62,628 nt of DNA, from NCBI GenBank assembly GCA_944384155.1, contig CALWSG010000031.1:1-62628 (forward strand), given 5' to 3'. The DNA is from an uncultured Lachnospiraceae bacterium. GTDB lineage: Bacteria; Bacillota; Clostridia; Lachnospirales; Lachnospiraceae. Shown here one piece after another: positions 27,125-36,251 of the stretch. Made by a program: the position numbers and the translations under genes. Below the pieces are notes generated by a model that was not told the DNA's origin, ran no database searches, and saw only the letters and a list, made by a program, of their open reading frames with translations. Within the stretch, counting starts at the first letter, position 1; each line of letters opens with the position of its first letter.

Positions 27125-29146
27125 ATGGATAATAATTCAAGCAATAATTTTAATGAAAGCTTTAATGATATTCCTCCTGGGAATAAAGGCTATAGAAATA
27201 ACGGCGGCAGCGGCGGAAACGACAATGGAAATAATAATAATGATGATAAGGATAAAAAGAAGAATCAAAAAATAATTCTTATTATTATTGCGGCACTTGT
27301 TACAATAATGTTGGTGACTACGTTTACAAGCCTTATATCAAGCACAACATCCAAGGAAATACCTTACAGTGAATTTTTGACAATGCTTGAGGAGGGTGAA
27401 GTTGAATCTGTGGAAATAGATTCCGATGGAACCATAATTATAACTCCAAAGGATGCACAGATGACTATTACAGGTGAAAAAATGGTGTACTGGACTATGG
27501 TTCTCAGTGCAGACAAGCTGTATGATGCTTTAGATGAGGCAGATGTTGAATTTAAGGTTGATAAGGCGGATACCGGCTCGTCCCTGATAGAGATTGTATT
27601 AAGCTGGGTTATTCCTTTCCTTTTCATTTATCTTATATTCGGCCTTGTGATGAAGAAAATGTCAAAAGGCGGAGGCGGCTTTATGGGCGGCGTAGGAAAG
27701 TCCAATGCCAAAGTGTATGTGGAGAAGTCTACAGGTGTTACATTTAAGGATGTTGCAGGTCAGGATGAGGCTAAGGAATCTTTAAAGGAAATAGTGGATT
27801 TCCTTCATAATCCGGGCAAGTATGCACAGATAGGAGCAAAGCTTCCAAAGGGAGCGCTTCTTGTGGGACCTCCCGGAACAGGTAAAACCCTTTTGGCAAA
27901 GGCTGTTGCAGGAGAGGCAAAGGTACCATTCTTTTCACTGGCAGGCTCCGATTTTGTTGAAATGTTTGTTGGTGTGGGAGCTTCAAGAGTGAGGGATTTA
28001 TTTAAGGAGGCACAGAAAAACGCTCCTTGTATTATATTTATAGATGAGATTGATGCTATCGGAAAATCCAGAGATTCAAGATACGGCGGAGGCAATGACG
28101 AGAGAGAACAGACACTAAACCAGCTTCTTTCAGAGATGGACGGATTCGACTCCTCCAAGGGACTTTTAATACTGGCGGCAACAAACAGACCTGATGTTCT
28201 TGACAAGGCACTTTTAAGACCGGGAAGATTTGACAGAAGAATTATAGTTGACAAGCCTGATTTAAAGGGCAGAATAGAGACGCTGAAGGTTCATTCAAAG
28301 AATGTGCTTATGGATGAAACTGTAGACCTTGAGGCAATAGGATTGGCAACAAGCGGAGCAGTAGGTTCAGACCTTGCAAATATGATTAACGAGGCAGCAA
28401 TCAATGCTGTTAAGCATGGAAGAAAGGCAATATCACAGGAGGATTTATTCGAGTCTGTTGAGGTTGTAATAGCAGGTAAGGAGAAGAAGGACAGGATATT
28501 AAGCCCTGTTGAGAAGAAGACAGTTGCATACCATGAGGTGGGTCATGCACTTATTACGGCACTGGAAAAAAAGGCAGAGCCGGTGCAGAAAATAACAATA
28601 GTTCCAAGAACAATGGGTTCACTTGGCTATGTAATGCAGGTTCCGGAGGAAGAAAAATATCTTATGTCTAAGGATGAGCTTATAGCAAGGATAGTTACAC
28701 TTCTGGGAGGACGTGCGGCAGAGGAAATATCCTTTGATACAGTTACAACGGGAGCCTCCAACGATATGGAGAAGGCAACGGAGCTTGCAAGAGCAATGAT
28801 TACACAGTATGGTATGTCAGACAGATTCGGTCTTATGAATCTTGAGCAGGTTCAGGACAGCTATTTAAACGGAAGGACAGTGCTAAACTGCTCAGATGTG
28901 ACTGCGTCACAGGTAGACGAGGAGGTCAAAGAGCTTCTTAAGAAGTGCTATGACAGGGCTAAGGAGCTGCTTAAAGAAAATAAGGATGTTCTTGACAAGA
29001 TAGCAGAGCATCTTTATGAGAAGGAAACCATAACGGGAAAAGAGTTTATGGATATTTACTATAAGGTAAAGGGAATAACTCCTGCTGCTGATGAAGAAGC
29101 AGACAAGGAAGAGGATACAGCCTTAGAGGAAGATAATAAAATATAA
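27125..29146 (+). CDS. ftsH: ATP-dependent zinc metalloprotease FtsH
   Basis: Membrane-anchored AAA+ protease that degrades membrane and short-lived proteins, about 673 residues. After an unusual 45-residue Asn/Gly/Asp-rich cytosolic lead come a transmembrane helix (about 50-75), an external domain and a second helix (about 155-178). The AAA domain follows with Walker A GPPGTGKT near 249, Walker B CIIFIDEIDAIG and the arginine-finger region RPGRFDR. The protease domain has zinc motif HEVGH near 469 and an acidic tail. ATG 27125 follows GAAAGGT; an in-frame TTG at 27107 is the alternative start. Confidence 0.95.
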   Translation: MDNNSSNNFNESFNDIPPGNKGYRNNGGSGGNDNGNNNNDDKDKKKNQKIILIIIAALVTIMLVTTFTSLISSTTSKEIPYSEFLTMLEEGEVESVEIDSDGTIIITPKDAQMTITGEKMVYWTMVLSADKLYDALDEADVEFKVDKADTGSSLIEIVLSWVIPFLFIYLIFGLVMKKMSKGGGGFMGGVGKSNAKVYVEKSTGVTFKDVAGQDEAKESLKEIVDFLHNPGKYAQIGAKLPKGALLVGPPGTGKTLLAKAVAGEAKVPFFSLAGSDFVEMFVGVGASRVRDLFKEAQKNAPCIIFIDEIDAIGKSRDSRYGGGNDEREQTLNQLLSEMDGFDSSKGLLILAATNRPDVLDKALLRPGRFDRRIIVDKPDLKGRIETLKVHSKNVLMDETVDLEAIGLATSGAVGSDLANMINEAAINAVKHGRKAISQEDLFESVEVVIAGKEKKDRILSPVEKKTVAYHEVGHALITALEKKAEPVQKITIVPRTMGSLGYVMQVPEEEKYLMSKDELIARIVTLLGGRAAEEISFDTVTTGASNDMEKATELARAMITQYGMSDRFGLMNLEQVQDSYLNGRTVLNCSDVTASQVDEEVKELLKKCYDRAKELLKENKDVLDKIAEHLYEKETITGKEFMDIYYKVKGITPAADEEADKEEDTALEEDNKI

Positions 29147-29159
29147 CCGGCAAATAAAT

Positions 29160-29200
29160 TACCGCAGGCAAAAGACGTGAATTGCTTTGAGCCTGCGGTA
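29160..29200 (+). terminator. Hairpin downstream of ftsH
   Basis: TACCGCAGGC (29160-29169) and GCCTGCGGTA (29191-29200) are exact complements with an inner AAAG/CTTT pairing possible. The following sequence is only moderately T-rich, so termination may be partial. Confidence 0.6.
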
Positions 29201-29245
29201 TGTATGTATTAAGGAAATAAAAGCAATACGGCAAGAGGTGTCTGT

Positions 29246-31078
29246 ATGTTTGTTATAGAAGAGGAATTAAAAAAGCTGCCGCGGTCACCGGGAGTATATA
29301 TTATGCACGATAAGACCGATGAGATTATATATGTTGGAAAGGCAATAAGCTTAAGAAACAGAGTAAGGCAGTATTTTCAGAAAAGTACAAATAAAACTGC
29401 AAAGATAGAGCAGATGGTAAGCAAAATAAGCTATTTTGAGTATATAGTTACAGACAGTGAGCTTGAAGCACTGATACTTGAGTGTAACCTTATCAAGGAG
29501 CATAGACCAAGATATAATACAATGCTTAAGGACGATAAATCCTACCCTTATATAAAGGTTACTGTTGGTGAGGAATATCCCAGAATAATAATGGCAAGGG
29601 ATGTAAAAAGGTCAGCCTCAGATAAATCAAGATATTTTGGTCCGTATACAAGTGCAGGCGCAGTTAAGGATACAATAGAGCTTTTAAGAAAGCTTTATAA
29701 AATAAGAACCTGCAATCGTTCTCTTCCGAAAGATATAGGAAAAAAAAGACCATGTCTTAACTATCATATAAGGCAGTGTTATGCTCCGTGTATGGGATAT
29801 ATATCACCTGAGGAGTATAGAAAATCCATAGATGAAGCCTTAAAATTTTTAGGCGGACATTACGGTGATATTATTAAGTCTTTGGAGGAAAAAATGTACG
29901 CAGCTTCTGAAAAAATGGAATTTGAGGAGGCGGCAGAGTACAGGGATTTGCTTGAAAGCGTAAAAAAAATAGCACAGAAGCAGAAGATAACCTCAGAGCA
30001 TGGAATAGACAGGGATATTATTGCATATGCCATAGATAATGATGAGGCGGTTGTACAGGTATTTTTTATGAGAGAGGGAAAGCTTATGGGCAGGGAGCAT
30101 TTTTATATAAGAGTTCCGGCTGACGGTAAAAGTACACTTCTTTCAAGCTTTATTAAGCAGTATTATTCCGGCACCCCATTTGTACCTAAGGAGCTGATTG
30201 TGTCAGAGGAAATAGAGGACGGAGAGGTAATCAGTGAATATTTGTCTATAAAAAGGGGAAATAAGGTTAAAATAATTCATCCTCTGGCAGGGGAAAAATA
30301 TAAAATGATAGAGCTTGCAGAAAAAAATGCCAAAATGGTTCTTGATACAGACAGAGAAAAGATACAGCGTGAGGAGCGAAGAACCATAGGGGCGGTAAAA
30401 GAGATATTCGGAATTCTTGGAATAGAGAGCAAAAATGACTATAGGATAGAGGCATTTGACATTTCCAATACGTCAGGCTATCAGTCGGTAGGCTCCATGA
30501 TAGTGTATGAGCATGGTAAGCCTAAGAAGAATGATTACAGGAAATTTAAGATAAAAACAGTGTCGGGACCTGATGATTACGACAGCATGAGAGAGGTTAT
30601 TACCAGAAGATTTACACATACAGGTGACGACAAATTTTCAAGATATCCTGATCTTATAATGATGGACGGAGGTCTGGGACAGGTCAATGCAGCCCTTGAA
30701 GTTCTGGAAGCTTTAGGTCTTAACATTAATGTGTGCGGAATGGTAAAGGACGACCACCACAGAACAAGAGGTCTTATATATGAGGGAAGGGAGATTCCCT
30801 TAAAGGCAGGCGGGGAGGCTTTTTTACTTATCACAAGAATACAGGATGAGGCACACAGATTTGCAATAGAATATCACAGAAGCTTAAGGGGCAAAAATCA
30901 GGTACACTCAATCCTTGATGACATAGAGGGAATAGGGCCATCAAGGAGAAAAGCCCTTATGAAATATTTTGCTTCTATAGAGGAAGTGAAAAATGCAGAT
31001 GTTGAGGAGCTTATGAGGGTGCCGTCAATGAACAGAAGGGCGGCAGAAAGTGTATATCAATTTTTTAATGCAAAATAG
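29246..31078 (+). CDS. uvrC: UvrABC excinuclease subunit C
   Basis: Nucleotide-excision repair nuclease making both incisions around a UvrB-marked lesion; 610 residues, normal length. The GIY-YIG domain is at the N-terminus ([20 protein letters not shown], then LRNRVRQYF). A UvrB-interacting UVR motif lies near residues 208-235 ([16 protein letters not shown]). The RNase H-like second nuclease domain spans about 370-540 ([24 protein letters not shown]), and tandem helix-hairpin-helices close the protein ([15 protein letters not shown]). It starts about 100 bases after ftsH beyond a hairpin. No uvrA or uvrB gene is in this window. Confidence 0.95.
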   Translation: MFVIEEELKKLPRSPGVYIMHDKTDEIIYVGKAISLRNRVRQYFQKSTNKTAKIEQMVSKISYFEYIVTDSELEALILECNLIKEHRPRYNTMLKDDKSYPYIKVTVGEEYPRIIMARDVKRSASDKSRYFGPYTSAGAVKDTIELLRKLYKIRTCNRSLPKDIGKKRPCLNYHIRQCYAPCMGYISPEEYRKSIDEALKFLGGHYGDIIKSLEEKMYAASEKMEFEEAAEYRDLLESVKKIAQKQKITSEHGIDRDIIAYAIDNDEAVVQVFFMREGKLMGREHFYIRVPADGKSTLLSSFIKQYYSGTPFVPKELIVSEEIEDGEVISEYLSIKRGNKVKIIHPLAGEKYKMIELAEKNAKMVLDTDREKIQREERRTIGAVKEIFGILGIESKNDYRIEAFDISNTSGYQSVGSMIVYEHGKPKKNDYRKFKIKTVSGPDDYDSMREVITRRFTHTGDDKFSRYPDLIMMDGGLGQVNAALEVLEALGLNINVCGMVKDDHHRTRGLIYEGREIPLKAGGEAFLLITRIQDEAHRFAIEYHRSLRGKNQVHSILDDIEGIGPSRRKALMKYFASIEEVKNADVEELMRVPSMNRRAAESVYQFFNAK

Positions 31079-31161
31079 CCTTGTATTATTTTATATTATT
31101 TATTAAAATAAAATAAGCATATTAATTTTGTATATAGAATGAATTAAGGAGGAGAAAGATT

Positions 31162-32100
31162 ATGCCGGCAAGTGTAAAATTAACAAAGATAATAGAAAAT
31201 TATGAATTGAGGAATTGTACGCCTGATATTGACATCAGCAAAATAATGGTTAATACTCCCGATATTAACAGACCATCGCTTCAGCTTGCAGGGTATTTTG
31301 AACATTTTGACAGCGAGAGAGTCCAAATTATAGGCTTTGTGGAGCAGTCCTTTATAGAAACCCTTGATAAGGAGCAGAAGAAGCTTATATATGACCAGCT
31401 TTTATCATTTAAGATGCCTTGCATTATATATTGCAGGGATATGGATCCTGATGAGTATATACTTGAGGCAGCAAACAAATACGGGGTGCCTGTCCTTGTT
31501 ACTGAGAAGGCTACATCTACCTTTATGGCAGAGATTATAAGATGGCTTAATGTTCAGCTTGCACCATGTATTACGATTCATGGAGTTTTAGTTGATGTAT
31601 ACGGCGAGGGCGTTCTTATTATGGGTGAGAGCGGCATAGGAAAAAGTGAGGCGGCATTGGAGCTTATAAAGAGGGGACATCGTCTTGTTACAGATGATGT
31701 AGTGGAAATCAGAAAAGTAAGTGATGAAACACTTATAGGAACAGCACCTGATATTACCAGGCATTTTATAGAGCTTAGGGGAATAGGAATAGTAGATGTA
31801 AAAACCCTGTTTGGTGTTCAAAGTGTAAAGGAGACCCAGAACATTAATATGGTAATTAAGCTTGAAGAGTGGAGCAGGGATAAGGAGTATGACAGACTGG
31901 GGCTTGAGGAGAATTATACTGAGTTCTTAGGCAATAAGGTTGTATGTCATTCAATACCTATAAGACCGGGACGTAATCTTGCCATTATAGTAGAGTCTGC
32001 AGCAGTAAATTACCGTCAGAAGCAGATGGGCTATAACGCAGCAAAGAGCTTTATAGAGAGAGTTCAGGAGAATTTCGGAAGGATAAACGAGGATAATTAA
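31162..32100 (+). CDS. hprK: HPr kinase/phosphorylase
   Basis: Bifunctional sensor of carbon status that phosphorylates or dephosphorylates Ser46 of HPr and Crh; 312 residues, typical. The Walker A loop is GESGIGKSEAAL near residue 155, preceded by HGVLVDVYGEGVLI, and the family signature ELRGIGIVDVKTLFG lies near 202-216. The AGGAGG ribosome site is strong. The gene opens a tight run with glucokinase, MurB, RapZ, WhiA and the Crh-like protein. Its phosphorylation substrate, the Crh-like gene at 35830, is therefore in the same cluster. Confidence 0.96.
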   Translation: MPASVKLTKIIENYELRNCTPDIDISKIMVNTPDINRPSLQLAGYFEHFDSERVQIIGFVEQSFIETLDKEQKKLIYDQLLSFKMPCIIYCRDMDPDEYILEAANKYGVPVLVTEKATSTFMAEIIRWLNVQLAPCITIHGVLVDVYGEGVLIMGESGIGKSEAALELIKRGHRLVTDDVVEIRKVSDETLIGTAPDITRHFIELRGIGIVDVKTLFGVQSVKETQNINMVIKLEEWSRDKEYDRLGLEENYTEFLGNKVVCHSIPIRPGRNLAIIVESAAVNYRQKQMGYNAAKSFIERVQENFGRINEDN

Positions 32101-32104
32101 GGTT

Positions 32105-33049
32105 ATGGGTGTAATATTTGGTGTAGATGTAGGGGGAACCACAGTAAAAATAGGTATGTTTGACAAGGAGGACAGTCTTAAGTACAAATGTGAGATAAAG
32201 ACTGATACGTCAGACAAGGGAAGTTTTATATTGAGGGATATATGCAAAAAACTACAGGATATATTACAGGAAAACAGTCTTACGCCCAATGACTGTGACG
32301 GCATAGGTATTGGGCTGCCGGGACCTGTGACAAATGACGGAAGAATATTAGGCTGTGTCAATCTGGGCTGGGGAATATTTAATATAGAAGAAAAGCTTTC
32401 TCAGATGTTTTACGGGGTAAAGGTCAGGGCAGGAAATGATGCAAACCTTGCAGCACTTGGTGAAAAGCTGGCAGGGGGAGGCAGAGGTCACGAAAACGTG
32501 TTAATGATTACTCTGGGAACAGGAGTAGGGGGAGGAGTAATTATTGACGGAAAAATAGTGACGGGAACTAACGGAGCTGCGGGCGAGATAGGACATATGC
32601 CTGTAAATTTTCATGAAACAGATGTATGCAGCTGCGGAAAAAAAGGATGTCTTGAACAATATGCATCTGCCACCGGAATAGTAAGGCTCACAAAGAAATA
32701 TATTGGAGAGTATAAGGAGTCACCTCTTTATGGATATAAGATAAATGGTAAGGAAATAACGGCAAAGGACGTTATGGATTTGGCAAAGGCAAAGGATGAA
32801 CTGTCAGTGAAGGTTATAGATGAGGCTGCACTTTACCTTGGCATGGCGTTGGCAGCGTCAGCATCAGTAATAAATCCTGACTGTATTGTTATAGGTGGAG
32901 GTGTAAGCAAGGCGGGAGATTTTCTCATTGATAAGGTGGAAAAAAGCTTTATGGAATATGCATTTGTGCCTTGCAGAAATGTTATATTCAGGCAGGCGGA
33001 GCTTGGAAATGATGGTGGAATGTATGGCGGAGCCGGGTTAATAAAATAG
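32105..33049 (+). CDS. glcK: ROK family glucokinase
   Basis: Sugar kinase of the ROK family, 314 residues, probably phosphorylating glucose to glucose 6-phosphate. It shows the ATP-binding start GVDVGGTTVKIGMF, the sugar-binding TGVGGGVIIDGK and GAAGEIGHM, and the zinc motif CSCGKKGCLEQYAS (residues about 177-190). GAGNDAN-type catalytic context (RAGNDANLAALGE) is present near 104. It starts four bases after hprK, so it is surely co-transcribed, linking glucose activation with HPr-Ser phosphorylation. Confidence 0.92.
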   Translation: MGVIFGVDVGGTTVKIGMFDKEDSLKYKCEIKTDTSDKGSFILRDICKKLQDILQENSLTPNDCDGIGIGLPGPVTNDGRILGCVNLGWGIFNIEEKLSQMFYGVKVRAGNDANLAALGEKLAGGGRGHENVLMITLGTGVGGGVIIDGKIVTGTNGAAGEIGHMPVNFHETDVCSCGKKGCLEQYASATGIVRLTKKYIGEYKESPLYGYKINGKEITAKDVMDLAKAKDELSVKVIDEAALYLGMALAASASVINPDCIVIGGGVSKAGDFLIDKVEKSFMEYAFVPCRNVIFRQAELGNDGGMYGGAGLIK

Positions 33050-33065
33050 GAAATGAGGTTCTTTA

Positions 33066-33974
33066 ATGCTTGAGGCGATTGTAAAAATAGTGGGTAATAA
33101 TAATGTTAAAACAAATGAGCCGATGGATATACATACAACATTCCGTGCAGGGGGAAGGGCGGCATATTTTGTAAAGGCAGAAAGCAGCAGACAGCTATCC
33201 TGCCTTATAAAGCTTTTTGGAAAAGAGAATGTGCCATACTTTATACTTGGAAACGGAAGCAATGTACTTGTTAAGGATACCGGATATAAGGGCGTTGTTA
33301 TAAAGCTTGCGGGAGAGTTTGAGGATATAGCCATAAAGGAAACAAAAAACATAAGCTGTATATTAGTGGCAGGTTCTGCTGCTTTACTGTCGAGAACAGC
33401 AAAGGCAGCTGCAGATAAGGGGTATTCCGGTATGGAAACATTGTCGGGTATTCCCGGAACCATAGGAGGAGCCGTCACAATGAATGCAGGGGCATATGGG
33501 GGAGAGATAAAGGATATTATAGAAAGTGCTGATGTTATGGACGAAGAGGGAGACATCATTACCCTTGACAGGGATAAGCTGAATCTGTCATATAGGCACA
33601 GTATTGTACAGGATAGAAATTATATAGTATTAAATGCCGTGTTGAATCTTAGTGCAGGTGACAAAAAGGAAATAGCAGATAAAATGGGAGAATATGCCAA
33701 GGCTAGAAAAGAAAAGCAGCCTTTAGAATATCCAAGTGCCGGAAGCACCTTTAAAAGACCTGAGGGATACTTTGCAGGCAAGCTTATTATGGAGGCAGGC
33801 TTTGGAGGATATAAATCAGGAGGGGCGATGGTATCGGAAAAACACTGCGGTTTTGTAATAAATGCAGGAGGAGCTACCGCTACAGATATATTAAATGTAA
33901 TAGAGGACGTAAAAGCAGGAGTACTGGAGAAATTTGGGGTGGAACTGGAGCCGGAGGTTAAGATATTAGGTTAG
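33066..33974 (+). CDS. murB: UDP-N-acetylenolpyruvoylglucosamine reductase MurB
   Basis: FAD enzyme that makes UDP-MurNAc for peptidoglycan, using NADPH; 302 residues, the short type II form usual in Firmicutes. FAD-binding blocks are TTFRAGGRAAYF, FILGNGSNVLVKD and GIPGTIGGAVTMNAGAYGGE. The catalytic serine lies in SAGSTFKRP near 225, and the C-terminal Glu in LEPEVKILG. Placement of murB between glucokinase and rapZ is common in clostridia. The gap to the preceding gene is 16 bases. Confidence 0.96.
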   Translation: MLEAIVKIVGNNNVKTNEPMDIHTTFRAGGRAAYFVKAESSRQLSCLIKLFGKENVPYFILGNGSNVLVKDTGYKGVVIKLAGEFEDIAIKETKNISCILVAGSAALLSRTAKAAADKGYSGMETLSGIPGTIGGAVTMNAGAYGGEIKDIIESADVMDEEGDIITLDRDKLNLSYRHSIVQDRNYIVLNAVLNLSAGDKKEIADKMGEYAKARKEKQPLEYPSAGSTFKRPEGYFAGKLIMEAGFGGYKSGGAMVSEKHCGFVINAGGATATDILNVIEDVKAGVLEKFGVELEPEVKILG

Positions 33975-34005
33975 TCTATGAATTGGAAATGGAATGGAGA
34001 TTAGT

Positions 34006-34863
34006 ATGCGGTTTGTTATAGTGACAGGAATGTCAGGAGCGGGAAAAAGAACGGCAATGAAAATATTGGAGGATGCAGGATATTTTTGCGTAGATAATCT
34101 GCCTGTTCCTCTTATAAGAAAATTTACGGATTTGGCATTTAATTCCATGGGCGACATAGATAAGGTGGCACTTGGGGTTGATATAAGAAGCGGTGATTTG
34201 TCGGTTGTAGACAGCGTTATAGATTATCTTAAGCTTAACGGAAAAAGATGTGAGATTTTATTCCTTGATGCAGGAGACGACACACTTGTAAAGAGATTTA
34301 AGGAGACAAGAAGGACTCACCCGCTGGTGGCAGAGGGCAGAGTGGCAGACGGAATTGCAAGGGAAAGGCAAATATTGTCTTTTTTAAAAAAAAGGGCAGA
34401 TTATATTATAGATACAGACACTCTCTTAGTTAAAGAGCTTCGCTCAGAGCTGGAAAAAATATTTGTGGAAAATAAAAGGTACAGCAATTTGTTTATAAAT
34501 GTTGTATCCTTTGGCTTCAAGTACGGCATACCTACAGATTCCGATTTAGTATTTGATGTACGGTTTATGCCTAATCCTTTTTACGTGGATGAGCTTAAGA
34601 GAAAAACGGGAAACGATAAAGAGGTAAAGGAATTTGTCATGAGTTCTCCCGCATCGGCGGAATTTCTGTCAAAGCTGAATGATATGATTAATTTTTTAAT
34701 ACCTAATTATGTTATAGAGGGAAAGAACCAGCTTGTCATAAGCATAGGCTGTACAGGAGGAAAGCACCGCTCAGTGACAATAGCGAATAAACTGTATGAA
34801 AATCTTAAGGAAAAGGGAGAATATGGAATTAAAATCACCCACAGGGATATTGAAAGGGAATAA
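34006..34863 (+). CDS. rapZ: RapZ/YvcJ family nucleotide-binding protein
   Basis: P-loop protein of the RapZ/YvcJ family, 285 residues. In E. coli it guides RNase E to the glmZ small RNA; in Bacillus YvcJ hydrolyses nucleotides and affects competence. The core YFCVDNLPVPLI and DIRSGDL motifs and the C-terminal IGCTGGKHRSVTIA are clear. The P-loop reads GMSGAGKRTAM: the Ser/Thr usually following GK is Arg, with Thr one place later, which may alter Mg-ATP binding. ATG 34006 has GGAG eight bases upstream. It is followed after five bases by whiA. Confidence 0.93.
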   Translation: MRFVIVTGMSGAGKRTAMKILEDAGYFCVDNLPVPLIRKFTDLAFNSMGDIDKVALGVDIRSGDLSVVDSVIDYLKLNGKRCEILFLDAGDDTLVKRFKETRRTHPLVAEGRVADGIARERQILSFLKKRADYIIDTDTLLVKELRSELEKIFVENKRYSNLFINVVSFGFKYGIPTDSDLVFDVRFMPNPFYVDELKRKTGNDKEVKEFVMSSPASAEFLSKLNDMINFLIPNYVIEGKNQLVISIGCTGGKHRSVTIANKLYENLKEKGEYGIKITHRDIERE

Positions 34864-34868
34864 GTAAT

Positions 34869-35813
34869 ATGTCATTTTCTGGAAATGTTAAGGAGGAATT
34901 GTCATGGCAGATGCCGTCCGCAAGGCACTGTATGCTGGCTGAAATAGCTGCAATTTTAAGCCTTTGCGGAAGAATTTTAATTACCACAGCCGATAGATAT
35001 TCAGTAAAAATTCAGACTGAAAATATATATGTTGCAAGAAAGTACTTTACATTAGTAAAAAAAGCACTTAATATAGAAGCTGAAATTACCATAAGACAAA
35101 ATGCATATTTAAAGAATAGCCGTACATATACTATCACTGTAAACGACAACGAATCCGCAGTAAGAATACTACAGGCTGCAAAAATTATGGATTCAAATTA
35201 TGATATATGTGAAAATATGTCTGTTGTAAGCAATGTAGTTATTATGAACAGTTGCTGTAAGAGAGCATTCTTAAGAGGAGCATTTTTAGCGTCAGGTTCA
35301 ATAAGTACGCCGGAAAAATCTTATCATTTTGAGATAGTGTGTGCAACTATGGAAAAGGCAAGGCAGTTATGCGGCATAATAAAATATTTTGAAATTGATG
35401 CAAAAATAGTTGAAAGGAAGAAGCATTTTGTGGTATATATCAAGGAGGGTGAAAGCATAGTCGATATGCTTAACATTATGGAAGCCCACCAATCCCTTAT
35501 GGAGCTGGAAAATATCCGCATACTTAAGGAAATGAGAAACACCGTAAATCGCAAGGTTAATTGTGAGACCGCCAATCTTAACAAAACGGTGTCGGCAGCG
35601 GTTAAACAGATTGAGGATATTAATTTAATCGAAAAAACCGTTGGTATATCAAGCCTGCCAAAGCCTTTGCAGGATATGGCGTATGTAAGGTTGGAAAATC
35701 CCGATGCATCACTTAAGGAGCTGGGGACTCTTATGAGCCCTCAGGTAGGCAAGTCAGGGGTGAATCACAGACTTAAAAAAATATCAGAGATAGCTGATGG
35801 TTTTCGCAAATAA
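34869..35813 (+). CDS. whiA: DNA-binding protein WhiA
   Basis: WhiA family regulator, 314 residues, with an N-terminal LAGLIDADG homing-endonuclease-like fold (inactive in WhiA) and a C-terminal helix-turn-helix. Evidence is the opening SFSGNVKEELS, CCKRAFLRGAFLASGS near 127-142 and the C-terminal YVRLENPDASLKELG and VGKSGVNHRLKKI. WhiA controls sporulation and division genes in actinobacteria and influences division and chromosome segregation in Bacillus. The rapZ-whiA-crh order matches the Bacillus yvcJ-yvcL-crh cluster, although the usual yvcK is absent between rapZ and whiA. Confidence 0.95.
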   Translation: MSFSGNVKEELSWQMPSARHCMLAEIAAILSLCGRILITTADRYSVKIQTENIYVARKYFTLVKKALNIEAEITIRQNAYLKNSRTYTITVNDNESAVRILQAAKIMDSNYDICENMSVVSNVVIMNSCCKRAFLRGAFLASGSISTPEKSYHFEIVCATMEKARQLCGIIKYFEIDAKIVERKKHFVVYIKEGESIVDMLNIMEAHQSLMELENIRILKEMRNTVNRKVNCETANLNKTVSAAVKQIEDINLIEKTVGISSLPKPLQDMAYVRLENPDASLKELGTLMSPQVGKSGVNHRLKKISEIADGFRK

Positions 35814-35829
35814 GGAGGAAAAAGGCGTT

Positions 35830-36093
35830 ATGGTAACTAAAAAGATGACTATTGAACTGAAGACAGGCTTAGAGGCACGACCTGTTGCAGTATTTGTTCA
35901 GGTAGCAAGTCAGTTTGACAGCTCAATATATGTTGAGTATGACAATAAGAAGGTTAACGCAAAAAGTATTATGGGAATGATGACATTAGGGCTGGCATCA
36001 GGAGAGAACGTTACGGTTTCTGCAGAAGGAGCCGATGAGATTGCGGCTATAGAAAGCATAGAAAAATATTTAAGCAGTAAGGTAAGTGCATAA
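35830..36093 (+). CDS. Crh-like HPr-family protein with Glu at position 15
   Basis: An 87-residue HPr-fold protein. In HPr the catalytic His15 accepts phosphate from enzyme I. Here the site reads TGLEARPV with Glu15 (codon at 35872-35874), so PTS phosphotransfer is impossible. Ser46 is conserved in NAKSIMGMM, the site used by HprK. This pattern matches Crh of Bacillus, which has Gln15 and acts only as a Ser46-phosphorylated co-regulator of CcpA. Position after whiA matches Bacillus crh, and hprK is in the same gene run. A true HPr must be elsewhere. ATG 35830 follows AGGAGG with about 12 bases. Confidence 0.88.
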   Translation: MVTKKMTIELKTGLEARPVAVFVQVASQFDSSIYVEYDNKKVNAKSIMGMMTLGLASGENVTVSAEGADEIAAIESIEKYLSSKVSA

Positions 36094-36116
36094 TCAGGGA
36101 TTTGTAAGGGAAAGTG

Positions 36117-36170
36117 AAAAGCCGCCGCGGACTTAGACTTAATTTAAGTGAAAAGCCGCGGTGGCTTTTG
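36117..36170 (+). terminator. Rho-independent terminator after the Crh-like gene
   Basis: AAAAGCCGCCGCGG (36117-36130) pairs with CCGCGGTGGCTTTT (36156-36169) with one G-U, closing a loop that contains a smaller CTTAATTTAAG palindrome. It ends the hprK-to-crh transcript. Confidence 0.85.
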
Positions 36171-36183
36171 ATTATAAATATTA

Positions 36184-36212
36184 TTGCGGTTGGATGTATT
36201 TTATTGTATAAT
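36184..36212 (+). promoter_or_regulatory. Predicted sigma-A promoter of dnaE
   Basis: TTGCGG (36184-36189) and a perfect TATAAT (36207-36212) have 17 bases between them. The dnaE ATG is 40 bases further on, after an AGGAGA ribosome site. Confidence 0.65.
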
Positions 36213-36251
36213 TTTTCTAATAAAATTATTTAGAAGGTCAGGAGAAAAGAT

